Counted from the stretch's first letter, positions 25,333 to 34,375 are shown. The stretch: 41,512 bases of DNA from Bacteroidota bacterium (GCA_018336075.1 JAGXRB010000260.1:1-41512), one strand, 5' to 3'. Notes: generated by a model from the letters alone, not told the origin. A program made the numbers and translations.

Positions 25333-26121
25333 TCAGCCTTTTTTAAAAAATGCTTTTATTAAGTCGTCTTCTGAATTGTCAAAATCTTCAATGGTTCCCT
25401 CGAAATAAACTTCGCCTTCACTCAGCATAATAATTCTGTCGGCTGTAGCGCGCGCGCACTCAATATCGTGGGTGATAATGATTGAAGATGTCTTATATTT
25501 TTTCTGCACTTCGTTGATCAGAACGCTGATTTCATCAGAAGTAACCGGATCGAGCCCTGTGGTTGGCTCATCATAAAGCATGATCTGCGGATCAACGACA
25601 ATGGTGCGCGCCAGACTGATTCTTTTGCGCATGCCGCCTGACAGTTCCGATGGCATTTTGTTCAGGGCATCAGCAAGTCCAACATTGGTAAGTGCTTCTT
25701 CTATTTTTTCCTGAATTACTGCGCCTTTCAAATCCTTTCTGATGCGTTTGATTGGAAACTCCAGGTTTTCTTTCACCGTCATTGAGTCGTACAATGCGCC
25801 ACTTTGAAAAAGAAATCCGATTTTTTTCCGCACATCCTCAAGATCTTTGTTGTTCATCGTGCTGACCTCTTGCCCAAGCACTTCAATTGTGCCACTATCG
25901 GGATCTAAGAGTCTGACGATGCACTTAATGAGTACAGATTTTCCTGTACCTGATTTGCCAAGTACAACCAGATTTTCTCCTTTATAAAGTTTCAGATGAA
26001 TATTTGTTAAAACATTCAGTTTACCAAAACTCTTTTTTAGATTTTTGATATCCACGACCACCTCACGCGCTTGTGAGCCATCTTGTTTCATTGTCTTTTG
26101 TTCTTCCTTTAGATCTTTCAT
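25333..26121 (-). CDS. mlaF: MlaF-type ABC transporter ATPase
   Basis: 262 residues. Walker A GKSGTGKSVLIKC, Q-loop FLFQSGALYDSMTV, signature LSGGMRKRISLARTI, Walker B IMLYDEPTTGLDP and the H-loop ITHDIECA are all present. The SALYDSMTV and LSGGMRKR spellings are typical for MlaF/Ttg2A of the phospholipid transport system. The start ATG at 26121 overlaps the stop of the permease gene (ATGA), so the two are translated together. Cytoplasmic face of the inner membrane. Confidence 0.95.
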   Translation of the reverse strand: MKDLKEEQKTMKQDGSQAREVVVDIKNLKKSFGKLNVLTNIHLKLYKGENLVVLGKSGTGKSVLIKCIVRLLDPDSGTIEVLGQEVSTMNNKDLEDVRKKIGFLFQSGALYDSMTVKENLEFPIKRIRKDLKGAVIQEKIEEALTNVGLADALNKMPSELSGGMRKRISLARTIVVDPQIMLYDEPTTGLDPVTSDEISVLINEVQKKYKTSSIIITHDIECARATADRIIMLSEGEVYFEGTIEDFDNSEDDLIKAFFKKG

Positions 26122-26975
26122 AGCAACATATCTGTAATCTGCACGGCGATTAAATCGACAACGATAACGAGCAGAGATGAAATAACGACTGCAGAATTGG
26201 CAGCAATTCCTACACTTTCGGTTCCTCGTCCGGCATTATAGCCTTTATAGCAACCCACAAAGCCGATCACTGCGCCAAAAAAATATGTTTTTATCAGGGC
26301 AGGGAAGAAGTCCATAAAATCTATCGATTTGAATGCCTGCGAGATAAAGAGAATCATTTTAACATCTCCCTTAATGTTGACGCCGATCCAACTCCCGAAA
26401 ATGCCAAAAGCATCAGCAAAAAGTACCAGCAGAGGCAACATTAGTGTTATCGCCAATACGCGGGTTACCACCAGATATCGGATGGGGTTGGTGGCCGAAA
26501 CCTCCATTGCATCAATTTGTTCGGTAACTTTCATTGAACCAAGTTCGGCACCCATGCCTGACCCAATTTTGCCGGCAAGGATAAGTGCAGTTATAACTGG
26601 TCCAATTTCCCGGATAATTGAGAGCGCAACCATACCTGGCAGCATGGTCACAGCACCAAACTCGGCCATAGCCGGGCGAGATTGAATTGTAAGCACCAAT
26701 CCCATGATAGCACCAGTGATGGCTATTAATGGAAGCGATTTGTTTCCGATTTCAAAACATTGACGTAAGAACTCCTTGAATTCGAAGTCGCGTGAAAACA
26801 TCTCTTTGGTGGTGCGTGCAACAAACATTGCCATATTTCCCAAATCAGAAAAAAACAAAGTAGCAATGTCTTTCTTTTCTACTGCTTTTTCGGCAAGTTT
26901 GACCGTCTGAAGCGAAACAATATCTTTCGCTTTCACCATCGGATCGAGTGCCATTATGATGTATTTGTTCTTCAT
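26118..26975 (-). CDS. mlaE: MlaE-type ABC permease
   Basis: 285 residues. The MlaE hallmark is intact: REIGPVITALILAGKIGSGMGAELGSMKVTEQIDAMEVSATNPIRYLVVTRVLA, followed by four further hydrophobic helices and GCYKGYNAGRGTESVGIAANSAVV near the C-terminus. The longer N-terminus (MKNKYIIMALDP) offers an alternative start at 26954. It joins the ATPase and the MCE protein to form a phospholipid transporter across the periplasm, as in E. coli MlaFEDB. Its gene is first in the cluster core and lies 57 bp after the AI-2E family gene. Confidence 0.95.
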   Translation of the reverse strand: MKNKYIIMALDPMVKAKDIVSLQTVKLAEKAVEKKDIATLFFSDLGNMAMFVARTTKEMFSRDFEFKEFLRQCFEIGNKSLPLIAITGAIMGLVLTIQSRPAMAEFGAVTMLPGMVALSIIREIGPVITALILAGKIGSGMGAELGSMKVTEQIDAMEVSATNPIRYLVVTRVLAITLMLPLLVLFADAFGIFGSWIGVNIKGDVKMILFISQAFKSIDFMDFFPALIKTYFFGAVIGFVGCYKGYNAGRGTESVGIAANSAVVISSLLVIVVDLIAVQITDMLL

Positions 26976-27031
26976 TTTTCGTTATCTGATTTTAATTTAA
27001 TCATCCTGAGATTTCATCAATTGTTTTACGA

Positions 27032-28183
27032 TCAGTTATTTGACCCGGTTGGACGCTTTGGTGACTTAATGATGGGTTTAAGCTTTTCAACGCTTTCCAG
27101 AATTGTCGCTATTTTAAGTATGCCTATTACCGGCATGGTATCGCCCAGTAAAAAACCAACAGGTTTCAAGGATTCAATGCGGTCGCAAATCACTTTGAAA
27201 ATTGCTGTGATAGGGATGGAAAGAAACATTCCCGGTATTCCCCAAAGTGCACCGAAAGCAAAAATGACCACAATAGAAACAAGGGCATTGACTTTCACCT
27301 TTGAAGCCACAATCTTTGGTACGATGTAGTTGTTGTCGATCAGCTGAATCGCATAATAAATTGCAAGCACATACAATGCGTACATCGGCGAATCTTTTGT
27401 GATTAGCGCAATAATCATAGGCAAAGCAACGGCCACAATGCCGCCTATATAAGGAATTACATTGAGCAATGCGCCAATAATTCCGAGCAATAATGCATAT
27501 TCTATTCCCAAAATCATCAGCCCTGCTGTATTGAGCACAGCAATGATTATAATTTCGATAATCAGGCCGGAGAGGTACTTTTGGATGACTGTTTTAGTCT
27601 GGTTGATGATTTCGCTTACCGTGGTCTTATGATCAGCGCCAAAAAGCTGATGAAAGAAATCAAGCAACAAAGGTTTGTAAAACAAAATCAGGAATACATA
27701 AACCGGAATGACAAACAGCACGACCAGCCCGCTGCCTACACTCATAATCGTTTGCCCGATAGCATCGCCGCTGGTCTTGTAAAATTTTTCTTTGACAGTT
27801 GAAATGTAATCGATGATTTTTTCTGGGCTTATTTCAAAGTAGCCCGAAGCCCATGCCATCGTTTCATTATAGACTTGTGTAAATTTTTCCACCAATTCCG
27901 GCCACGACATACTGAGTCTGCTCATCTGGGAATACATCAGCATACCCAGGCCTGCAATGGCCATAAAGGCAATGATTAATGTAAATATGATGGCTAATAT
28001 CCTGTTTACTTTTTTTCTTTCAAACCATTTTACTATAGGATATAGCACGACCGCAATAATGAGTGCAAATATGAGGGGCACAATAATTCCACTTGCAATG
28101 TACATCATCCATATGAAAACAAACATTCCAACTAAAAATAAGGATGCCTTTGCATAAAAAGGAAGTTTGAATACGTTATCCAT
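27032..28183 (-). CDS. AI-2E family transporter
   Basis: 383 residues with about eight TM helices in the pattern of the AI-2E/PerM family: an N-terminal pair of helices (LVGMFVFIWMMYIASGIIVPLIFALIIAVVLYPIVKWFERKKVNR), a long helical periplasmic segment, and the conserved C-terminal half (LLGIIGALLNVIPYIGGIVAVALPMIIAL, GALWGIPGMFLSIPITAIFKVICDR). The family was named for autoinducer-2 export, but most members have other or unknown substrates. It lies on the same strand directly upstream of the mla genes and could be the first gene of that operon. Confidence 0.9.
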   Translation of the reverse strand: MDNVFKLPFYAKASLFLVGMFVFIWMMYIASGIIVPLIFALIIAVVLYPIVKWFERKKVNRILAIIFTLIIAFMAIAGLGMLMYSQMSRLSMSWPELVEKFTQVYNETMAWASGYFEISPEKIIDYISTVKEKFYKTSGDAIGQTIMSVGSGLVVLFVIPVYVFLILFYKPLLLDFFHQLFGADHKTTVSEIINQTKTVIQKYLSGLIIEIIIIAVLNTAGLMILGIEYALLLGIIGALLNVIPYIGGIVAVALPMIIALITKDSPMYALYVLAIYYAIQLIDNNYIVPKIVASKVKVNALVSIVVIFAFGALWGIPGMFLSIPITAIFKVICDRIESLKPVGFLLGDTMPVIGILKIATILESVEKLKPIIKSPKRPTGSNN

Positions 28184-28407
28184 TCAATCTTTGGTTTATA
28201 ATTGCAGATAATTAAAATTTAAATTAGTTTTCGTTTTAATGATACAAGTCATTTATCAAAGAACCACGAAGCTTTAAAGCAGAGCTCAAATGCTGAACCA
28301 TACGATCTTTAATTCACTTAAGCTTCAAAAGGAATCACAACTCAGTTGTTCCATTGAAGCATTCAAAGTTTTCATTCTGTTCAAAATGAACAGCTTACAC
28401 AAAGTAA

Positions 28408-28440
28408 AGCATCGCTTATCCATAAATGTCAAACGATGCT
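28408..28440 (-). terminator. Hairpin after second csbD gene
   Basis: AGCATCGCTT / AAACGATGCT pair over 9 of 10 positions with a 13-nt loop, just after the gene ending at 28457. A second small hairpin CTGTTC / GAACAG is at 28377-28393. The core sequence is shared with the first csbD terminator. Otherwise the gap 28184-28407 shows no clear feature. Confidence 0.6.
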
Positions 28441-28456
28441 CACCGGTTTTATGAAG

Positions 28457-28651
28457 CTAAAGTGCAGCCATCAAAGATTCAAACTCCTCTTCGGTTTTAC
28501 CAAGCTTTTGACGAACCTTTTCCAGCATCTCATCTTTCTTTCCATTTTCATATCGAAGGTCTTTATCACGTAAAATATTAAACTGATTTTTAAGCCTGTT
28601 TTTTTGATCAGGCCAGCTTTTTTCTACATGTTTTGTTGCATCTTCTTTCAT
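28457..28651 (-). CDS. CsbD family stress protein, second copy
   Basis: 64 residues from the ATG at 28651 (MKEDATKHVEKSWPDQK). The frame continues to 28726, but this would run through the promoter box at 28689-28696. The core aligns with the first CsbD: WPDQKNRLKNQFNILRDKDLRYENGKKDEMLEKVRQKLGKTEEEFESLM. The two copies share GKKxEM and KLGKTxEE and have similar hairpins downstream, so they arose by duplication. General stress protein of unknown mechanism; cytoplasmic. Predicted leader about 34 nt. Confidence 0.9.
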   Translation of the reverse strand: MKEDATKHVEKSWPDQKNRLKNQFNILRDKDLRYENGKKDEMLEKVRQKLGKTEEEFESLMAAL

Positions 28652-28688
28652 CTTAAAGATATTTTTTTGTAACTGAATTATTACGCTG

Positions 28689-28753
28689 CAAAGTTCCGTG
28701 TCATTCAGCCTGAATTCATTATACAATCTTTAAAATTATTTGCATGTTTCACA
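28689..28753 (-). promoter_or_regulatory. Composite 21-bp-repeat promoter, copy 5 (second csbD)
   Basis: TGTGAAA (28753-28747), 2 nt, TGCAA (28744-28740), 16 nt, TATAA (28723-28719), 22 nt, GAACTTTG (28696-28689). Both TGTAA boxes carry one substitution, but the spacing is unchanged. Confidence 0.8.
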
Positions 28754-28948
28754 CATTTTTAAATGATAAAAATCCAGTTTATACCAAAGTAAAACTGAGC
28801 ATTTGTTAACTGGCCAACCAGACAACACAAGCCTGAATAAATGAATCATGCATAAAATGAAAGAATTATGCACGATAGAATTGAGCTGTCGGGTAACTCA
28901 TGAATACTTTTAGAGTCATATTTTCAGAGCTGAAATAGACAACAAAAC

Positions 28949-29155
28949 TTATTTGTGCTTCTTCTTTTTGTTGCTTTTCCATTTCGTGTGGCCAGGATTT
29001 GTTGTAGCCGGATGATGCGGATTATTTGAATTTTTGAACCAACCAACAGGCTTATGTTTTTTATTTTCGACTTTTTTTGTGGTGAAGCATGACGAAGCTG
29101 CAAAAGTTAGCAACAGAAATATTGTCGTCAAAAAGATGATTCTGATGATTTTCAT
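28949..29155 (-). CDS. Small basic lipoprotein, 68 aa
   Basis: 68 residues: a signal with lipobox (TFAASSCFTTKK), then a very basic tail rich in K, H, N and P (ENKKHKPVGWFKNSNNPHHPATT and WKSNKKKKHK). No domain recognised. The charge suggests contact with anionic lipid or cell wall. It begins 36 bp beyond the OmpA terminator at 29191-29224 on the same strand; no composite promoter is visible, so it may depend on read-through. Confidence 0.65.
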   Translation of the reverse strand: MKIIRIIFLTTIFLLLTFAASSCFTTKKVENKKHKPVGWFKNSNNPHHPATTNPGHTKWKSNKKKKHK

Positions 29156-29190
29156 ACGATTGTTTTGAAGGGTTTATTTATAAATAAAAA

Positions 29191-29224
29191 ATGTTGGTTT
29201 TGCCCAAATGAGCAAAACCAACAT
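29191..29224 (-). terminator. Terminator of TSP3-OmpA gene
   Basis: A perfect 13-bp stem, ATGTTGGTTTTGC / GCAAAACCAACAT, with an 8-nt loop, followed by TTTTTATTTATA on the minus strand. It lies directly after the stop at 29243. Confidence 0.9.
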
Positions 29225-29242
29225 TCACATATGTATTATGCC

Positions 29243-30781
29243 TTATTTATCCACTTCAATCACTTCGATAAACTCAACACTCAGTTCAACCCTGCGGTTG
29301 CGTGTGCGACCTGCGGCTGTTGAATTATCATCCACCGGCATGGAATATCCAAAACCTGAAGAAGAAATTCGCGTTGGACTTATTCCTTTTGTGATTAAAT
29401 AGTTAGAAACAGCATCTGCACGGTCTTTCGAAAGTGTCATGTTCATGCTTTCACCACCAACATTGTCGGTATGACCTCCGATAATCAGTTTATAGGATGG
29501 GTTTTCATTCATCACTTTCATAACTGCATCAAGAATTGGATTCGACACCGCTTTGATTGATGATTTTCCGGTATCAAACTTTATTCCCTGAAGTGCTTTT
29601 TGGAAAAGCATTTCAACTTCTTTTTTCAAAACCGGACATCCATCGTTTTCAATTGGGCCAGGTATCGTTGGGCATTTATCAAGATAATCTGGCACACCGT
29701 CATTATCAGTATCGAGCGTGCAGCCAAATTCATCCACTGTGGCACCTTGAGGTGTATTCGGACAATTGTCGGCATAATCAGGAACCCCGTCGTTATCACT
29801 ATCAAGTGGGCATCCATCCTGATCAACCGATACATTTGCAGGTGTATTCGGACATTTATCCAGATAATCCGGCACGCCATCGTTATCATTGTCAAGCGGA
29901 CATCCCTGAGCATCTACCAATACGTTTGCAGGTGTGTTGGGACATTGATCCAAATAATCAGGCACGCCATCATTGTCTGAGTCGACCGGACAGCCTTTTT
30001 TGTCAACCACCACATTTTCCGGAGTATTCGGGCATTCATCCAGATGATCAACAACTCCATCATTATCACTGTCAAAAGGGCAACCAAATTCGTCAACTGC
30101 AACTCCCGGAGGCGTGTTTGGACATTTGTCTTTTCTATCGGCAACACCATCACCGTCAGCATCCTTCTTTTTACCGAAGTTGAATGTCAAACCCACCGAA
30201 TGCAAAAGGAAAGCGTCGTTTGAATTCATTTCAACACCATCTCTTTTATCGCTTGATGAATAGATAAATGTTTCCGACAGGTTCAGCATAACCGCTTTTC
30301 CTAAACGGATATTCAACCCTGCACCAAAAGAGGGAGCTGCGAAATCAACATCGTTGGAGTTTACTTTTGCAAGATTATCTGCAAACATCAACAAACCTCC
30401 GCCTGCAAAAATATATGGCCTGAAGAAGGATTTCTCACCCAGAATATTAAACCTGAAGTTTATTGTGGCAGTAGCCATTTCCTGACGAAAACGCGACGCC
30501 CCTTCAAGAAAGCCTATTTCACCTTTTGTAGCAGAGAGGGTAACATCGAGACGATTTCCCAGATAACGGGAAATTGAAAGTCCGCCAAAACCATAAAATG
30601 CCATATCAAACTTATAGAAATCATTTCCGAGATCCCCGTTGTACTGTCCGGCACCACCATGCAAACCGATATTCCATCGTTTGTCGGCTGTTTGAGCATC
30701 AGTACTTATTGCAAATGCCATGAACAGCATCACAACTATAAGTGGCTGAAGCCATGTAAATTTAAAAGTAGATTTTTTCAT
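29243..30781 (-). CDS. OmpA family protein with six TSP3 calcium repeats
   Basis: 512 residues from the ATG at 30781 (signal peptide MKKSTFKFTWLQPLIVV, cleavage near DAQT); a frame from 30916 would include the promoter. Layout: N-terminal eight-stranded barrel-like domain (about 35-230), six thrombospondin type 3 repeats of 30 residues with the calcium pattern DxDxDGVxD and CPNTP (about 232-400), and a C-terminal OmpA peptidoglycan-binding domain (IKFDTGKSSIK, IIGGHTDNVGG, LSKDRADAVSNYL, TRNRRVELSV). It links the outer membrane with the wall and is usually abundant in Bacteroidota. Promoter copy 6 lies 38 nt upstream and a strong terminator follows, so it is a single-gene unit. Confidence 0.95.
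   Translation of the reverse strand: MKKSTFKFTWLQPLIVVMLFMAFAISTDAQTADKRWNIGLHGGAGQYNGDLGNDFYKFDMAFYGFGGLSISRYLGNRLDVTLSATKGEIGFLEGASRFRQEMATATINFRFNILGEKSFFRPYIFAGGGLLMFADNLAKVNSNDVDFAAPSFGAGLNIRLGKAVMLNLSETFIYSSSDKRDGVEMNSNDAFLLHSVGLTFNFGKKKDADGDGVADRKDKCPNTPPGVAVDEFGCPFDSDNDGVVDHLDECPNTPENVVVDKKGCPVDSDNDGVPDYLDQCPNTPANVLVDAQGCPLDNDNDGVPDYLDKCPNTPANVSVDQDGCPLDSDNDGVPDYADNCPNTPQGATVDEFGCTLDTDNDGVPDYLDKCPTIPGPIENDGCPVLKKEVEMLFQKALQGIKFDTGKSSIKAVSNPILDAVMKVMNENPSYKLIIGGHTDNVGGESMNMTLSKDRADAVSNYLITKGISPTRISSSGFGYSMPVDDNSTAAGRTRNRRVELSVEFIEVIEVDK
29660..30165 (-). repeat. 90-bp tandem coding repeats (TSP3)
   Basis: Six units encoding the DxDxDG...CPNTP calcium-binding repeat recur every 90 bp. 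They create long spurious open frames on the opposite strand, which I do not count as genes. Confidence 0.85.
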
Positions 30782-30818
30782 CTTTTTAAAATTAAGATTT
30801 ATACTGTTTTTTATTGGG

Positions 30819-30883
30819 CAAAGGTCATTCTTGTGGATGCAAATCACATTACATATGATTAAGAATAAGTTACATGATTCACT
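30819..30883 (-). promoter_or_regulatory. Composite 21-bp-repeat promoter, copy 6 (TSP3-OmpA)
   Basis: AGTGAAT (30883-30877, 5/7 to TGTGAAA), 2 nt, TGTAA (30874-30870), 16 nt, TGTAA (30853-30849), 22 nt, GACCTTTG (30826-30819). Leader about 34 nt to the ATG at 30781. Confidence 0.85.
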
Positions 30884-31010
30884 GATAATACCGAATAATC
30901 TTTCAATATTCTTCAATGAGACATGTCGTTCTGATGCCTATCAAATGACGATTTTCATCGGCATCTGCACGAATCGGCAAATACCGTCCAGAATTGCTGA
31001 TATATGGGAT

Positions 31011-33974
31011 TTATAGTTTCTGAATGGCATCAATTGACAATACAAACCTGATTCTGTCTTTGAATACAGCATTGCCGGATTTTAAATTTTCTGAAATGAA
31101 GAAAGGAAAATATATTTCAAAGAGATTCCAGATACCTGCCTTCAAGCCGGCTTCCATCATGAATACAGGTCGTTTATCCGATCCGATGCCTTGTTCATTC
31201 AGCATCAGATTGAGAAATGGTTTTACCGGAAGCTTTCCCTCAATGAACGGAAGATTGCTGTCGAAGCTGATTGAAACAACCCAATCACTGAATCCAAGAC
31301 TATCGTTCACATAGGATACCAGCCCGCCTTCAGAAAGTGTCATCTGTCGCGACCAAAATGTAAGTGGAAACTCACTGAAACGATCGGGGAAAGTTCCTTC
31401 ATAGAGGTATTGTTCGCGCCCGCTTCTTCCGCCGGCGGCAATATTGTAAAACGGAATCCCAGTCTTGTTTTTCAAGACCGATCCGGCAAAGAGGCGCATA
31501 TTCAGTCCGTTGTTCTTGCCGTAATAACTATAGCTGTATTTCATATCGAAGAATACTTTTTGAAATTCAGCGCTGAATTCAAAGGTAGATACCAAAGAAA
31601 AAGGATTGATATTCGAAGACTTCTCAAGTTTGTAACCCAACTGCCCGAACGAAATCATTTTAGTTTGCTCCAGCTTTCTGATCCTGTCAAGATCAGAAGC
31701 TACAATATAATTGCCAAAAGCCTGATGCGTAAACGGACTGATGAAATTTCCATTTCTGAAATATAGATTTAAACCAAGTTTGGCTTTGTGATAGTTTTGA
31801 TTGCCAATGGCAGCAAAACGAGCTCCGTCGAGACTGACAATGCCCATCCTGATAAAAGATTCAAATGGAATAAATCTGAATGATATTTTACCAAAGCCGG
31901 CTATATCATTGTTTTTGAACGAAAAGAACGGCATCAGAAAGTACTCCACTGGTTTGGGAAGGATGAAACCATTGTGCAAAGCAAGCCCCAGCATAAAGCC
32001 GTTTTCCCTGTTCCAGTTAATGGCCGGAATATACATCAACGTTCGTTTTGCAGGATCTTCAAGCGTAAAGTAAAACTGCGTTTTAATGGGATCAGCCTTT
32101 GGAAACATGCCAGAGGTGCGAATGTTGTTGTTGAGCCTGAAAATTTCTGAAGTCCGGTGCAATGGATCAAGAATGACTTCATCCACAACTGAATCCGGAA
32201 GGCTGATCCACCGTCTGCCCGAAAAACCATCGACCCATTGTTCATAAATCAATGAATCTCCCTGCATTCCTGCAAGGTGTAAAGGAGGTTCCAGCTTCCC
32301 TTTGTTTTTAATAAGGAGTCGATTGTCTTTCAATCGAAGTAATTTGTAATCAAGTCTTTTTGTGGTTCCCAGAAAATCATCAAAAAACCAGTTCAGATCT
32401 TTGGTTGTATGTTGTTCAAAAACTTCGCGCAAATCCTCAGGTTGTGGATGCCTGAATTTCCATTGTTGGTAGTACTGCTGCATGGTGGCATCGAAAAGTG
32501 AATCGCCCAGCCAGGCTCTGAGATAGTTGAAACCTAATGCCGCCTTGTTGTAGACCATCGTTCCGTAGTTTTCATCACTAAAGTCAGTTACTTTCAGATC
32601 AATCGGCTGCTCAAGATTTGTGCGTGCTGTTTTGAGCCATGAAAGTTCAGACATGCGTTGCAATGGCATATGATTAACATTGAAAAACCTGGCCAGCTTA
32701 GGATTGGTGAAATAGACCTCCCAAAGTTTTTTGTTGGGATAGTATAAATCCATATAACGCAACTCATAGGCCGAGCTGATGCTTTCATCCATATATGGAT
32801 GAATGCGTTCGTTGCTTGCAATTGCGCTATAAAACCAAATATGTGCCGCTTCATGTGCAATCACTTCATCCAGCGCATAAGCATCCTCTACGTGCCCGAT
32901 CAATGCCAGGCCGGGATACTCCATTCCAGCGCCGGCTGAAAGCGCACTTTGTACAACTGTAAAAGTTGTGTAAGGATAATCGCCAATCCATTCCGATAAA
33001 TGCATGATCGCCCTCGATGCAAATTTGTTGGCGCTTTTCCAATGATTTGATTGCTGGTTGGTAAACAAAACGAGAATTGTGACTTCACGTCCGGATGGCT
33101 TAAGGTTAACAGTTGTTTGTGTTACGTTGAATCTTTTATCGGCAAACCAGGCAAAATCATGAATTTGATTTCCTCTGTAATGAAGCGTCTTTAATTTTTC
33201 AGAAGAAGGAGGGAAGGACTGACTTTTGTAACGTACACCATGCCATGAACTGTCGGAAGCCAGTTGATCAAGGAAATCAATTTCGGAAGCATCCATTAAC
33301 TCACCTGAGGCTCCCACAATATAGTTTTCAGGAAGTGTGATATGCACATCAAATTGTCCAAATTCACTGTAAAATTCTCCCTGATCAAGGTAAGGCATTG
33401 GATGCCATCCGTTTTGGTCAAAAACAGCAGGCTTTGGAAACCACTGTGATATTTGGTAGGATTCACCGATATAGCCCAAACGAGAGCTTACTCCTTTTGG
33501 AATTTTTACCCTGAATGGAGTTGTAATGATAACTGAATCGCCGGGCAAGAGCGGTTCATGCAGCAGTACTTTGCAGATGTCGATGGTATCGGTAAGCAGA
33601 TTCCATTGAAGTATTTTACCAGCGGCCTTGAAGTTCAAAGAATCAATACTTCCTCTTAAAGTGGCCTGATTGAACAGTTTTTGTTTGCCCCGCATGCGCA
33701 GCAATTGTTTGGCCAGCGCTGTATGATTGTTGGCATAGGCATTGGGCCAGAGATGAAAATAAATAAATGAAAGGGTATCCGCTGAATTGTTAATATATTC
33801 AACTGATTGAAAGGCATTCAACTGATGTACCCGATCATTGAGTGCTACATGAATTGTATGATTCACTTCCTGCTGAAAGTATTCCTGTGCCGAAACGAAC
33901 ATTGTAAGTCCGGGCAAATGCAGAAAAGCTATCAAAAGCAGCGCTTTTATGCAGCTATGAAAATGTGTATTCAA
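31011..33974 (-). CDS. M1 metallopeptidase fused to C-terminal beta-barrel
   Basis: 987 residues. Signal peptide (cleavage near FVSAQ). Residues about 35-600 are an M1 aminopeptidase: a substrate-pocket variant GAGMEYPG in place of GAMEN, then HEAAH at residue 374 with the third zinc ligand exactly 18 residues on (HEXXH-X18-E in PYMDES), and YNKAALGFNYL. From about residue 640 the sequence changes to alternating amphipathic strands with many aromatics, ending RIRFVLSIDAIQKL, which reads as an outer-membrane barrel of about 340 residues. If so, the peptidase domain is held at the outer membrane. Related long M1 proteins occur in Bacteroidota, but the barrel interpretation is mine. No operon partner. 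Confidence 0.85.
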   Translation of the reverse strand: MNTHFHSCIKALLLIAFLHLPGLTMFVSAQEYFQQEVNHTIHVALNDRVHQLNAFQSVEYINNSADTLSFIYFHLWPNAYANNHTALAKQLLRMRGKQKLFNQATLRGSIDSLNFKAAGKILQWNLLTDTIDICKVLLHEPLLPGDSVIITTPFRVKIPKGVSSRLGYIGESYQISQWFPKPAVFDQNGWHPMPYLDQGEFYSEFGQFDVHITLPENYIVGASGELMDASEIDFLDQLASDSSWHGVRYKSQSFPPSSEKLKTLHYRGNQIHDFAWFADKRFNVTQTTVNLKPSGREVTILVLFTNQQSNHWKSANKFASRAIMHLSEWIGDYPYTTFTVVQSALSAGAGMEYPGLALIGHVEDAYALDEVIAHEAAHIWFYSAIASNERIHPYMDESISSAYELRYMDLYYPNKKLWEVYFTNPKLARFFNVNHMPLQRMSELSWLKTARTNLEQPIDLKVTDFSDENYGTMVYNKAALGFNYLRAWLGDSLFDATMQQYYQQWKFRHPQPEDLREVFEQHTTKDLNWFFDDFLGTTKRLDYKLLRLKDNRLLIKNKGKLEPPLHLAGMQGDSLIYEQWVDGFSGRRWISLPDSVVDEVILDPLHRTSEIFRLNNNIRTSGMFPKADPIKTQFYFTLEDPAKRTLMYIPAINWNRENGFMLGLALHNGFILPKPVEYFLMPFFSFKNNDIAGFGKISFRFIPFESFIRMGIVSLDGARFAAIGNQNYHKAKLGLNLYFRNGNFISPFTHQAFGNYIVASDLDRIRKLEQTKMISFGQLGYKLEKSSNINPFSLVSTFEFSAEFQKVFFDMKYSYSYYGKNNGLNMRLFAGSVLKNKTGIPFYNIAAGGRSGREQYLYEGTFPDRFSEFPLTFWSRQMTLSEGGLVSYVNDSLGFSDWVVSISFDSNLPFIEGKLPVKPFLNLMLNEQGIGSDKRPVFMMEAGLKAGIWNLFEIYFPFFISENLKSGNAVFKDRIRFVLSIDAIQKL

Positions 33975-34045
33975 ATTAAAAAGTTTGTAAGTTGTTCAAA
34001 GCCCATTTGCGTTAACAAAGCGCCGCCCTTGCAGCACTTAAAAAA

Positions 34046-34087
34046 AGCACTACTTCTATTCAAAAAATATCGAATGGAAATAGTGCT
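34046..34087 (-). terminator. Terminator of second ytxH gene
   Basis: A 16-bp stem AGCACTA.TTC.ATTC / GAAT.GAA.TAGTGCT with two wobble positions and a 10-nt loop, followed by seven T on the minus strand. It lies about 45 bp after the stop at 34133. Confidence 0.8.
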
Positions 34088-34132
34088 GATTGAACCTGAA
34101 GTCAAAATTGTTTTCAGGTAAGGAGACGACTT

Positions 34133-34375
34133 TTAGTTTTTTTTGTTCTGATGCAAATAGATATCCATCATGCTTTCCTTAACAGTATCAATCTTTTGCA
34201 CAATTCCCGTGAGCAGATCTTCATATTTATCTCTCATCTCGTCTGTTAAATCTGTTATTTGGTCAGCAATTTTATTCCTTATAACTGATCCTTTTTTAGG
34301 CGCAAAAAGTACTCCAAGGAGAACACCTGCTGCTAATCCTGCCAGTACTCCTAAAATGATTTTTTCTGAATTCAT
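34133..34375 (-). CDS. YtxH domain protein, 80 aa
   Basis: 80 residues from the ATG at 34375; a frame from 34405 would add ten basic residues. The sequence leading into the ATG (ATCAACCAATATGAATTC) resembles that of the first csbD gene, which supports this start. The N-terminal helix IILGVLAGLAAGVLLGVLFAPKKGSVIRNKI is the YtxH signature (glycine-rich helix ending in LFAPKKGS). The rest is an amphipathic helix. YtxH proteins are small envelope stress proteins. Terminators lie on both sides (34444-34479 upstream, 34046-34087 downstream), so it probably has a promoter of its own, not visible to me. Confidence 0.85.
   Translation of the reverse strand: MNSEKIILGVLAGLAAGVLLGVLFAPKKGSVIRNKIADQITDLTDEMRDKYEDLLTGIVQKIDTVKESMMDIYLHQNKKN

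Noticed and set aside
29660-30165. CRISPR-like array from regularly spaced 90-bp similarity
   Set aside because: The units are coding and encode calcium-binding repeats; there are no unique spacers or cas genes.
29557-30183. Long plus-strand open frames opposite the OmpA gene
   Set aside because: They are a by-product of the 90-bp TSP3 repeats on the other strand; low-complexity translation without start signals.
30782-30916. N-terminal extension of the TSP3-OmpA frame
   Set aside because: It spans the composite promoter, and the ATG at 30781 starts a clear signal peptide.
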